A stretch of DNA of 64,000 nucleotides from Diphasiastrum complanatum (lineage: Eukaryota; Streptophyta; Lycopodiopsida; Lycopodiales; Lycopodiaceae). The notes below the pieces were generated by a model, which worked only from the letters and a program-made list of their open reading frames with translations, had not been told where the DNA came from and searched no databases. The stretch covers positions 2,489,188 through 2,553,187 of the forward strand of contig CM055100.1 of NCBI GenBank assembly GCA_029204225.1. The letters are read 5' to 3'. The position numbers were made by a program, and so were the translations under genes. Below, one piece after another: positions 12,401 through 23,160 of this stretch; the first letter of the stretch is position 1; each line of letters starts with the position of its first letter.

Positions 12401-13753
12401 TTTACAGAAAGCTCGCAGCATTGGCAGGTCACGAACAACAGGCAATGAGCTTTACAAGGCTGGAAAGTTTTTTGAGGCTTCTGCAGCCTATGGGGAGGGT
12501 CTTGAACATGATCCAGCAAATGCTGTATTGCTTTGCAATCGGGCAGCATGCCGTTCTAACCTTGGACTTTATGAAAGTGCAATAGAAGACTGTGATGCTG
12601 CTTTGACTGCTCAACCCAATTATATCAAGGCTCGTTTAAGGCGAGCACATTGTTATGCAAAGGTATGAATAACTTCTTCATTTTGGAGAGGGAAGGGTAA
12701 TTTGAAGCAAAGCTTGCATTTTGGAATGATCTTCACTTTTTAATGTTTTTCTTCTTTCAAAGATAGTGCTTATCTGCTAGGAATTTTTATGTACCGCATT
12801 GCTTTTAACAGTTGGAGCATTGGGAAGAGGCTTTAAGGGACTACGAAATGTTAAGAAGAGAGCTTCCGGGAGACATTGAGGTTGCTAGGGCCCTATTTGA
12901 TGTACAAGCTGCTTGGAAAAAGTCTCGAGGTGAAGTGTCATTCAAGAAGAGCTTTGGTGAAGGAATACATGAAGTATCTACCACCAACCAATTTAGAGAA
13001 GCTATTACTTCCCCAGGTTTGATCCGTCAACCCACTGAGCAATAAATATTCCAAGTTATGTAGCTGGTAGTGTTCCTGCCTTGCAATTATGCATCTTGGT
13101 TTCCAAGGGGGCTTGAACTTGGGACCAAAGAAACTTTGGATGCCAAGCTAACCAACTGAACCAACTCTTGGATCTCTACTTTGCAATTATGGCATAGTTG
13201 AAGCCTTCCACCTCTTAGCTATGGATAATTTTAGATAACCTTCTTCATTTAAGATGATGTTAATGATTAGCTGAAAATACTCAAGATTACAAAACAAAAG
13301 GCCCTATTGTTGCTCCTCACATGGCATTAACATGCAGGGCTGGCAGTGGTATATTTTAATTCAGAGGATAGTGTTGGATGTGGGCAACTATCTGCATACG
13401 TTATCCAACTTTGCAAAAAATATCCTGCAGTCAACTTTTTGAAGGTACCCATGTAGCTTGCAAGCATCTTGAGCATATTACTAGTATACTAAAGATCAAC
13501 TTGAAACATCATGTTGTTTTTTCTGCTCCTTATATATGGTGCTGCTGTCTAGGTGGAGGTATCTAGAAGTAATAACTCTTTTTGTGTTTATAATGTGAAG
13601 GTGGATGTAAAGGAAAACAGACAAGTAGCAAAATTGGAAAAGGTTGCCACTGTGCCCAGCTTCCAGCTATACAAAAATGGTCTGAAAGTCAAGGAGATTC
13701 AAGGATCAACTTACACAACCCTTGAGCAGGCTATCGAGCTGTTTGTTCTTTGA
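9448..13753 (+). CDS. TTL: TPR repeat-containing thioredoxin-like protein (TTL family), seven coding exons
   Basis: Exons: 9448-11354, 11623-11818, 12028-12194, 12329-12662, 12812-13016, 13338-13444, 13601-13753. All introns are GT-AG and phases agree, giving about 1022 codons. The start ATG has strong context (AACCATGGC). Residues 1-545 are Ser/Gly/Asn-rich and probably disordered. TPR helices run from about 555 to 660 and again from about 795 to 905; both arrays contain the N-R-A-A signature. The C-terminal 80 residues form a thioredoxin-like fold. Its WCGPC site is replaced by a stretch with CGQLS, and the KVDV, VATVPSF and LYKNG motifs are retained, so it is probably not a redox enzyme. 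Arabidopsis TTL proteins are scaffolds in osmotic-stress/abscisic-acid responses and brassinosteroid signalling; that role is inferred here. The N-terminus is longer than in Arabidopsis TTLs (about 690 residues). Confidence 0.92.
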
Positions 13754-15844
13754 CTGCCAGTAGTTGGGCCCAGAAAGTTTAATGCCACCAGCTCATCACA
13801 TCAGTTTACATGATGAAATAAGTTATGACAGCAATGGCTCTCATGTATAGATTCTTGCATGATTTCTTATTAAGGCTACATATGTCATTCCTTGATCTGC
13901 AGTAACTAGAAAACCCTTATGGTACCTGATGCCAGTAGTTGATAAAATTTCGCCAAGAGGTTTCACCAGGATCACAGCTCCGAATAATAGCCTTATAATT
14001 GTAGAATTCATCTGTAATTGGGTGTGATTACACTCCACCCGAGCGCACTTGCTTGTGCATATGTTGTGTACTTTGAAGGATTTTATAAGACTTATAGGGG
14101 TCTTTGTTGACAATGGTCAGCGGCTCAATTCAGCTTATGTATCAATTGACTGTGCTGATTAATACCATTTCATGCTCAATTTAACGTGTTTGAATTTGCA
14201 AATTTTCTTGGAAATCAAGAAATATTTTGGAAAAATTGGAGGCTTTACTCCAGATTTGCAACAGATAGATACTTTCTGAACAAAGCTACAAATGGAATCT
14301 CTATGCAAATTTATCACAAAGAACACAGTGCTGATGGGGTTTTAAGAGAAAAAATATTTTACAAGGGCAAACTTTCTAGTGCTCCAGTCAAGTTTTGAAA
14401 GTGTAAATTCGAAACATATGAATTATTCCACCCATTTTAGTACAGGCTTAGCATTTCATGGACAATTGTGTCGTGATGGATCTGTCCTTAAAAATTTCCT
14501 GCAAAACAAACTCACCTCTGTATTCCCACTCAAAATCGTCACTTTTTTCTGGTCTCATGATGCAACCACCATTTACAGGTTATGCAATCAAAGAAGGTGA
14601 GAAAGAAAGGACAGTAATTTTTCATGATTCTTTGATGAGCAGTTATTCTAATTAACAACAGGCAAAGTCATAGTTAACATCCTTACATGTACAATCTAGA
14701 CAGTAGCTTCTTTTACACCTTGTTACAAGTTTCTACTTTGTAAGATTTATGAAGATGAGTAAATATGGTCACATCAAGTGGTCTTTCCTAACAGCCAAAA
14801 ATGGATGAGTACTAGCAATGAATGGATGAGTCCTGTCAGCAGAGTCTCTTACCAGCCCTACACAACCAACAAAGTTAAATTCCAAAAGGCCAAGTCATAA
14901 GGTACAGTAGTCATCTTTCCCAACTTCACATAAAAGAAGCCAAGTCTACCAGACTCGAATTCATACATTTTAGACAGGATCAACCTCAAGTCCCAATAAG
15001 GATAGGTGAGTTTCTAATTTCAATCTGTATTCAGGCCCTGTTTGGAGTAAGCATTTGGATTTCAAATTAGCGTGGCTGAGTTAATAAATCCATAGTTTTC
15101 TGAGGATATTTGATAGATCTTTTTGGTGCAAAATGCTTTGGATAGCCATACCACGTTTGTTTCAACATGACAAGATTTTCAAACTCTAGTCTGTAGGTCC
15201 TTCGTGAGAAAACTTTTCATTGTTTTCATATTCAAGTATTGTGGACCCTGTTTGTCTCGGAAGAAGATTTATAATAAGCAGCCTTCCAGTATGTCTCATC
15301 ATGCGTTGTCAAAATCAAGATAGACTCTTTCATCCAAAATATATATTTTATAAGCTGTGCTTGTTCCTTCAATAACCTCTGAAAAGTGCAAAATTACACA
15401 TGGCATGTATTAAAGTTCATATATAGTTTCCAATCATGTTTGTGATCCCGTTAGCTAGAAAGCAGGGCTTATGCCTCGACTCTTCCTCACATCGTGTTTG
15501 ATCTTTAATGCTGTACCTTAGAACAACAATGACAGGCTATCTGAACAACACCATATTTGTATAAATTCTGTGAATAAGTCATGGGGGTTGATTCCTGAAG
15601 ATTGAAGAAGAATCAGGAATGAGATTTGTGACTTGGGGCCTGAGACCTGCGATAAGCCTATTCGACTTAGCATCTCATCAAGTAAGCACCACTGAGCAAT
15701 CCAGCTTCCAAGTCATCCAGCTTTTCTCAATCATCAGCTTTTCTCAGAACTCGGTGTCAGGACTCAGCAGTCACTGTCTGTCATGAGTCCCTGGCCTCGT
15801 GGCCAGTCCATGCTTGCTAACTCTTTACCGTTGACCAGTCACCT
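13754..15844. other. TTL 3' UTR and downstream intergenic DNA
   Basis: The sequence just after the stop is presumably 3' UTR. AATAAG at about 13816 is a weak polyadenylation-like signal, but I cannot place the end of the transcript. Short open frames at 14186-14655 overlap one another in different frames and show no known motif. Nothing else is recognisable. Confidence 0.5.
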
Positions 15845-16090
15845 TGCCTTACGACAATGACCTTAAACCCGTTACCCAACCCTCATTGCAGTGTAGGGCC
15901 CGTGCTCATCCAATGCTGGAGAGCTGAGCTAGAGCTGCAGCTCACAACTCTCAAACAGTGAGCATCCTGCCTTACGACAATGACCTTAAACCCGTTACCC
16001 AACCCTCATTGCAGTGTAGGGCCCGTGCTCATCCAATGCTGGAGAGCTGAGCTAGAGCTGCAGCTCACAACTCTCAAACAGTGAGCATCC
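15845..16090. repeat. Perfect 123-bp tandem duplication
   Basis: The unit 15845-15967 is repeated base for base at 15968-16090. Each unit starts TGCCTTACGACAATG and ends AACAGTGAGCATCC. Identity is complete by eye, so the duplication is recent or was recently homogenised. It contains no open frame and a purine/pyrimidine-alternating GAGCTGAGCTAGAGCTGCAGCTC block. Confidence 0.95.
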
Positions 16091-17200
16091 TTGGATGAGG
16101 ATCAGCCTTACTTATGGAAATAGAGCTCCACCCTTGCTGGTGCTAGGTGGCAAAAGCTGGGAAAGATGGTGGGTCAGATGGCCTTGTCTCTTAAGAATTT
16201 AGACTACAAAATTGGAATATGATGGATAACTACTGGCCTACGCCCCTGGCCCCACTGCCAATTAGCATAAAAGAGACTGTCTGTATACTCACTCATCCAT
16301 CCTTCTATCCTAATTCCTGATTCCCTATCCCTTATCTTCTACACTGAGCTTTGTGTAGTTTGATGAAGGAAAAGGCTCAAATCCCAAAGCCCAGTTCTAC
16401 TTTATCTTCTTATTACTGCCCAGTGCCCACTTCCCACCCTCCAATCATACCCATACGAGGTATTGGGCAAACCCATATCAACATTGAAGTGTTGAACAGC
16501 TGCAAGCTTCTGTTGAGCTACCTTCAATTGCAGCTTTGGAGCTAAGCAGTGGCGAGTCCTTTTCTGATAGGTGGGGCCCGAGATGAAGCTGCCCAGGGCA
16601 CATGGGCTTTTGTGTGTATGTAACAGGCCACCATCACTACTCATTCACAAGAATGGACAGCAATCAATCATGATGGGTAGTAAGGGGTTTTGCCATTCAT
16701 AGGGATCATGATTGGAAAGGCACCCATGTACCTTTGTATATCTGATGCCAAGGACTCAAAACTCACCCAAGTCCCCATCCTTTGCTGCTTGCAAAGATTG
16801 TAATAATTGAGAAGGCTGGAGCCGGGTACTTAGTACTCCTGCCACACCTTTCATCCAAAGGTGCTCACAAAACCGGCATTATTGGAAAATAGAACTAGTA
16901 CTTTGCCCTCAAACTTGATTCAATAAAATAAGTGAAGGATGTTGACTTCCAAAATATCGACAACTACTTTCTTATCCAGCATGATGAGAAATGGAACCGG
17001 TACCTTTTCTTAAAAGCCAGTTTGGAAAAAAAATAGAAAAAACCGACAATTGTTTTTCTATCGTAGGCTATGTAATGTTTAGTAGAATACTTATAGGATC
17101 ATAAATGTTAAACTTTCTAATACATAAAATACATCTATCTTTATGAAGAAGTTGGAGGAGCCTCATAGAACATAATCTGTGGAGCACAATTATTTATGGT

Positions 17201-17254
17201 AAAAAAATTTTACATGCACCCTCCGAGTGCCGGAAGGTGCACGTAAAAAAATTT
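17201..17254. repeat. Palindromic hairpin
   Basis: An arm TTTTACATGCACC is followed by a loop of about 15 bases and the near-complement GGTGCACGTAAAA, flanked by A/T runs that extend the pairing. A related palindrome lies about 490 bp downstream. Confidence 0.7.
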
Positions 17255-17695
17255 ACTAACAATTGACATCATTACTTGCCAAGTTTTTCAGCATGCCAAC
17301 TATTTGTAATCAACAATAGGGTTTAATTGTTGGAGGATTTTAATTGGTAAAGACATGAGTTGGAGAAATCTAAGAAACTGTTGACTCTTCATAATCGCAA
17401 CTCTTCATAATCACAAGATACTAGAGGTAATCTAAGAGGAGGTTGTTCGAGCACATACATAGAGTGCTTCTTGGAGATGACCTTCAACATCATTTACTTA
17501 TGGGGGTTCCATCTATTCTTTTTCGTAATTGTTGCCTACTAGAAGTCCTACAACTTATAAATATAGATTTCGGTTGAAATTAGAATTCTTTGAATATTCA
17601 TTCGTAAAACAAATTTTCTTATTTTTCAAAGAAGTTGGTGGCGTCTCCTTAGGCAAAATGCGTGCGCCTCCTTTTTGTTTTTTTTTTTCAAAAAA

Positions 17696-17726
17696 TTTTA
17701 CATGCACCTTCAAGTCGCATGTAAAA
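17696..17726. repeat. Second, related palindromic hairpin
   Basis: TTTTACATGC and GCATGTAAAA are exact complements around an 11-base loop. The arm shares TTTTACATGCACC with the palindrome at 17201, so the two are related sequences and may mark the ends of a small mobile element. Confidence 0.65.
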
Positions 17727-18182
17727 ATAATGACCGTAAAAAAAGTAAAAATTGTTTTTGTGCTAGGGAATATCCACCTCTTTAGCCCTCCACCTTGGGC
17801 TACTTCCCTCTGTTGAAGGCCCTTCCCCAAGAAAACAGCTGAGGAAGGCCAACACACCCCCCCCCCCGCCCCAAATCCAATTATTGTATGAAAATACTAA
17901 GACATCTATCAAAATATAACTTGGACATTATTGGATATAATTCTACTTCATAAAGCTTCATAATGTCCTAGTTCCCAAAATATTCCAAGTATCAATTTTT
18001 TTTCTTGAACCTATTAGGAATAGCATTTTATTGACTAATTAGCCATCATGCAATGTTTTGGGCTCCACAGAATAAAACTAGAATACCCAAAGCAATAGAC
18101 ATTAATACTTTCTACAATACTATAAATAATTGCATTGAGATCAACTCATTCTACATGCTTATATTTGGATGAGCGTGTTCAG

Positions 18183-18250
18183 CACCACTATTGCCACATT
18201 AGTGGTGGTGTCGGGTTGTTGCACCACCATTGTGATTGCAGTGGTGGTGC
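18183..18250. repeat. Two adjacent CACCAC/GTGGTG hairpins
   Basis: CACCACTA pairs with TAGTGGTG (18183-18207), and GCACCACCAT pairs with GTGGTGGTGC with one mismatch (18221-18250). The two stem-loops lie 13 bases apart and have similar stems, which suggests duplication. Confidence 0.6.
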
Positions 18251-20603
18251 ATAATACACTCATCTCTTATATTTTTAGGATACCCGAGCAATAAACATCA
18301 AGGCTTTCTACAATATTTTAGATAAGATCAACTAATCCTGCATACTAGAAAACGTGAAGTTTAAAATCTCATAGCTGATTTGTTGGGAAACAAAAGTTCC
18401 TACATAAGAAACTAACTGGGATGTTTTTTTTGAAAGTTAACATCTTTGAGTTTTTTGTTGGATCAAATTTTAAGAAAATAAAATAAAATCTTGATTCCAT
18501 TAATAAAGAACAATGGCTTTTCTTAAGACTTGTTTCACACCTATAAACTTGACTCCCAATCAACCTCACACGTTTGGTACTTGGGTCCTCCAATGGTTGG
18601 AAGAGTTTGGGCTATATGGTTTGCAATATGTTGGATCGTTGAGCTACAAAGCCCTTGACGCTTTAAGGGCATACATCGAAGAAATTTCAAAAGTAAATGA
18701 GGAGTAATAAATTGCTCTCCAGACTAAAACACGGGGGTTAGATATGTGCCAAGCTACACCAACCTTCCAACTTTGCCTTTTGAAAAGAGGAGGAAAATTT
18801 GTTAGCATTTACTTTTCATATGGACAATTTGCTTGTTTTTTTTTCTCCAACAATGGTCATATACCAAACCTCATAACATTATAGTAAAGGTCACAATGCA
18901 AGGATCACTCACATCCAAGGGTACTCCTTATTTGAGAGATACACCTTTCACATCTCATGTAGGGAGAACCCTTGGATGGGGTGGGCCCCTTAGAGTGGTT
19001 TGATTGTGAATGATTGTTGTGTTTATAGTCACTTGACTTCTTTCAAGTCTTGCCATAGGGAAACCCTATAGGGACCTCCCCTACATTATGTGATTAGGCC
19101 AATGTACATGCTAGACAAGCACGTCTTGAAGTATAGTCTAAAGGAGTAAATGAATGTCAATTACTTGATTCGTACAAGTTGATGATGTTTGTCTTTAGGT
19201 GCACAAGACATAGTCTATGTATAAGAATATTTGTATATTGGTTATGCAAATATGGATGGATGTATGTATACTTGTATCAATGTATCAAATGTGATCACTT
19301 AGAACATTCAAGATGTCCTCCATATAGCTTGATAAGGATGTTGCTAGTGTATGGTGTGATTCAAGCTCAGGTTAGCAAGACATTTAGAGTGTTCAAGACC
19401 AAGAGTTGCAAGGAGAGTTGGTTGACATGGTTTTATAGTGTGAATTCAACATATGTACATGCTAAATTTTGTAGTATTTTTGTTACTTACCATGAGTAGA
19501 TTTTGTAGCTAAAAAAATGGGAACATTGTCAAGAGCATTTAGTAAATCCTATGTAACTCTCACCGCAAACTTATTCTATAAGGTACTTGTTTGCCTATGC
19601 CATAGCTAGAGGTTTTTTTTAGTCCTTTTACTTGTTGCAAAAATGCATCATAATCTTTATCAGGCACATTGAAATTATTCATTGTAAGATCTAGAACATA
19701 TTTCAACAATCCAAAGATCTAATTTTTGTTGGTTGTGCAATTGAAAATGTTTTTCAAAAGATATTGCTTGGCAAACTTAACGGACTGTATAAAACATATC
19801 TAGCTACCGCTCCACCAATTGGCACTTTTCAATGAGATCTTTGAGGTCAATCTTTTTTGCTCAACTCAATACCTTGTTTGGCTGCACATAGCTTTCAAGA
19901 ATTCCAGTTTATAATATATTACTTCTTATTATTGAGATTTTGCTTGCATGGCTGTGCATAGCAACATAACAAATACAATATGAGGAATTCAATTTCACAT
20001 GCATAATGCACATGTATAATCTTGCCTACCATATATCCATGTGATTAGATTCCCACACAATCTTCTAACGAAATTCCAGCTATCACAAATCGTATGTGAA
20101 TATCTAATTATAGAATTGCAACCCCAAAACTACAGGGAGCATTGACAAAAGACTAGCAACGGGCACTCCATAACTTATATTCAATGGGAGTAGTACCATC
20201 AAAAGAAAGTTGACAAGTGTTGGAGTTTAATCTTACTTCTACTCACCTAGATTCATCTTATGAGTACTCTTGTATAATGTAAATATTCACTCTCTACAAC
20301 AGTATGCATAATGAACTATTATTCGAGACAGTTTGCAGTTTTACATGCACATTCAATACAAATACACTTCAAAGTAGAGAAAAAGTTGAATCGACACTCG
20401 AAAGTATTCGAGTTTGAGCCTTGCGACTCACCATCGACAAGTCAATCGGTCAACTTGACACTTTCGAAATACAACACTTTCAACAATCAAACGGTACTGC
20501 TCAAAATGGAGCTCTTCCTCTACTGAATTCAATATAGACTACGTCATCATTTGAACATGATGTTATGCAGCAACTGCTCAATTTCACGTCTACTTACGAT
20601 ACA

Positions 20604-20711
20604 ATTTACATTAAACAGTCTAGCCTGATTTTGTAAAATCTACATCATGCCTAAACATTTTACGTTAGACAGTCTAGCCTGATTTTGTAAAATCTACATC
20701 ATCCCTAAACC
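20604..20711. repeat. 54-bp imperfect tandem repeat
   Basis: Two units share an identical core, from ACAGTCTAGCC through AAATCTACATCAT, repeated with a 54-bp period. They diverge by a few bases at their edges. Confidence 0.85.
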
Positions 20712-21411
20712 CTCTGGTGAGCCACAATTTCTGAAAACTTGTATATATATAATAAATTAGAACAAGAAAAATAGATCATCAAATTTGATGCATGAGGCAA
20801 ATTAGAATACAAGTACAAACTCAATTGTATCAGATTATTTGATTCCTCATAATCGGAGATCTCAAGAGAAAGTGAGAGCAATTCAAGAAGTAGAGATATT
20901 CTTTTAATCTGTAATCAACATAGTAGGATTAGAGTGCATAGTGCATCAGTTTTGTGAACCATTTTTTTTGGGCACAAAATTATTCGTAGTCTGATCTTTA
21001 TTATCACAAAAACTATTCTACATATTCTCTATTTTCTATACGTGTGTTAGTATTGTCAAATGCTTTTTGATTATTTCTCTTTATGTTATTGATGCTCGCT
21101 CCAATGACTCACATAGAATATACGATTCAAAGAATGCATAAATATCATAGATGCCTAACCATTTCACTTTTTTCATGGATGTCCTAGACACCTACTCAGA
21201 TATTCTACCAGTCGAAAGAATGATGTAAGAATTTTGTAACGTTTATAATTTTCATTGTTTTCTTTGATTGGTGATTGTCGAGTTCAATCAGCACCCAACA
21301 TGGTGGTTCCCAAACTAGGTTCGTGACTTTCACCAACAAGTTGGTATCTTAGATGGTTTGAATTATTAATAGAATTCGGGACTATTGCCATTATTAGATC
21401 ATTCTTAAATT

Positions 21412-22070
21412 ATGGAAGGTTCATCCTCTAAGATCCGGTTGATCAATAAGTTCAACGACGATGACTTCCACATGTGGAAGTTCAAGATGATGATAATATT
21501 GATTGAAAAAGAACTATGGAGACACATCAATGGTTCAATAGCCAAACTGGCCAAACCAGAAATGCCACCCACATGGAAAACAAAGGATGGCAAATCATTA
21601 GCCATCGTATCTTTGATTCTAAAAGATTCGCAAATACCTCATGTAGCTAATTGTTCCACTTCTAAAGAAGCTTGGGACATTCTTACTAGTTTGTACGAAA
21701 CTACACATGTCGCGACTTGTCTTTTCTTGAGAAAGAAATTCATATTGCTCAAGATGAGTGAAAGAACTTCAAATCAGTGATCATATGAATGATTTCAAAT
21801 AGCTGCTTAATCAGCTAGTCGCAGCAGATTTGCCAGCCGGATGAAGATGCTAATATGTCTCTTCTATCTAGTCTTCCTCTCTCTTATGACAATTTAGTAT
21901 TACTCTTGAGCAATACTCATGAGTTGTCTCTAAAACAACAAGTTTACTATAGGAATAAGTAAGAAGGAAGATCTTATTGACATCAAATATGAAGATAGTC
22001 ACCTTTGTAGTGTCGTTCGTAGTACGGGATCATCACTAGGAGTGGCAACCTCGCCTTCACCTACATAGCA

Positions 22071-22073
<3 letters not shown>
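21412..22073 (+). pseudogene. Ty1/copia gag N-terminal part
   Basis: From an ATG at 21412 the frame encodes a copia gag domain with FNDDDFHMWKFKM near residue 14, STSKEAWDIL near residue 80 and a LYETTH segment. These are hallmarks of UBN2/DUF4219-type gag. The frame breaks at about 21778. A later piece reading LPLSYDNLV at about 21870-21900 shows that gag continues with frameshifts. TTGGTATCTTAGA at about 21344 may be a decayed initiator-Met PBS. The (AG)n tract at 22074 ends this part. Confidence 0.75.

Positions 22074-22154
<81 letters not shown>
22074..22154. repeat. (AG)n microsatellite, about 81 bp
   Basis: Uninterrupted AG dinucleotides. The tract lies exactly between two copia gag fragments that look like different families. 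Confidence 0.98.
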
Positions 22155-22157
<3 letters not shown>

Positions 22158-22262
22158 CTACACTTAGTTCCTCTTGACAAAGCAAGACTTGAAGCCTTTA
22201 TTCATAATCCAACAAGGTAAAATATAGTAAAAAAGTAAAATACAATACTAAAAAACACCATA

Positions 22263-22680
22263 TTGGCAAAAGATGCGACAATGACACTTCAAAAGGCAAT
22301 AGACGGAGTGAAGGAAGAAGTAGAAGCTCGTGAACGCTATGACGACAATGATGATTCAGAAAATGCTCTATTTACTCAAAAGAATAAATCTTCAAGGAAG
22401 TCTAAGTTTAAGAGGGAGTCATCTAAAAAGAATGAGTCTAAGACTAATGAACAACAATATGAAAAACAACAGAAGAATTTTGGTGATAAGAAGATCTGCA
22501 ACAGATGCAGAAGATCAGGTCACACAGAAGAAAAGTGTTGGCTAAAATCAAAAGTCGAAATATTCGAGCTACCTACGAATCTCGTCTTAAAGGCAAGATG
22601 ACTAGAACACCTTTCAATAAGGATGTTTATAAAGTGTGGAAGCCCGGTTTTGACAATTTTTCATGTTTTCGACTTTTAAA
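22263..22680 (+). pseudogene. Ty1/copia gag C-terminus with zinc knuckle
   Basis: The frame from 22263 encodes a lysine-rich segment ending in a C-x2-C-x4-H-x4-C zinc knuckle (CNRCRRSGHTEEKC, at about 22498-22540). It resembles copia A2 at 58.1-58.4 kb: both have AKD-x-TM-x-L-x-KAI and EEVEARE upstream. After the knuckle the reading passes through KSKVEIFELP. In another frame it then enters KGKMTRTPF, the end of a GAG-pre-integrase domain, so protease and most of integrase are missing. Confidence 0.75.
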
Positions 22681-22735
22681 TTGTTAAATCTTAAGCCTTT
22701 TCTCTTTATCGTAGTGTATAGCGGACTCATAAACT

Positions 22736-23160
22736 GCATTCCGTGCTTGGCTACTCTGCCTCTCTCCCCTCTGCCTGACCCACCCCTGTGTCTACCCCTG
22801 CGTTGTGTGTCAGGTGGCTGTGATCCAACGCCCTGGGATGGCCCTACCCACTGTGATGATGCCTGGCCGACGGCTGCCTGTGATGCTCCACTCCTGTCTA
22901 CAAAAAGCGAACTCAGCCCCCCCCTCCTAGAACCTCTAGGTCCCTCCCAGAACCTCTAGGTCTCCCCCTAGGCCTACGTGTAGGAATGGCTGGCTCCTCC
23001 TCTGTCTTCGCATTAGGGTCCACCAGCAAGTCAACCAGGTCATCCCCTTGTGCCTCCGCCCCCATCTCCTCATCCTCCTTCGTATCCCCCTCAACCCACT
23101 CCTCCTCCTGATAGTCAGCCTCGAGCTCCTCTCCAATTATGCCATAGTGGTAAGGCCACG
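22736..23160 (-). pseudogene. GC-rich island with possible AT-hook/acidic protein fragment
   Basis: This block is distinctly more GC-rich than its surroundings. On the minus strand from about 23160 to 22913 one frame stays open for about 80 codons. It is rich in Glu and Asp (EELEADYQEEEW and similar) and ends with RRPRGRPRGSGR, which contains an AT-hook core (RGRP). A poly-G run then leads to a stop. I do not recognise the family. It may be a fragment of a transposase or a captured host gene. No start codon or splice signals are certain. Confidence 0.35.

Larger units (their letters stand above)
16091..21330. other. Long stretch without recognisable gene
   Basis: Five kilobases with no protein motif I can assign on either strand. 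Features seen are paired palindromes at 17201-17254 and 17696-17726, a C-rich run at about 17856-17872, two adjacent hairpins at 18183-18250 and a 54-bp tandem repeat at about 20604-20711. The last 500 bp before 21330 may include a decayed LTR of the downstream copia gag. Confidence 0.5.

Noticed and set aside
14186-14655. Three overlapping short frames downstream of TTL
   Set aside because: They lie in different frames with no motif or splice logic and sit in 3' flank.
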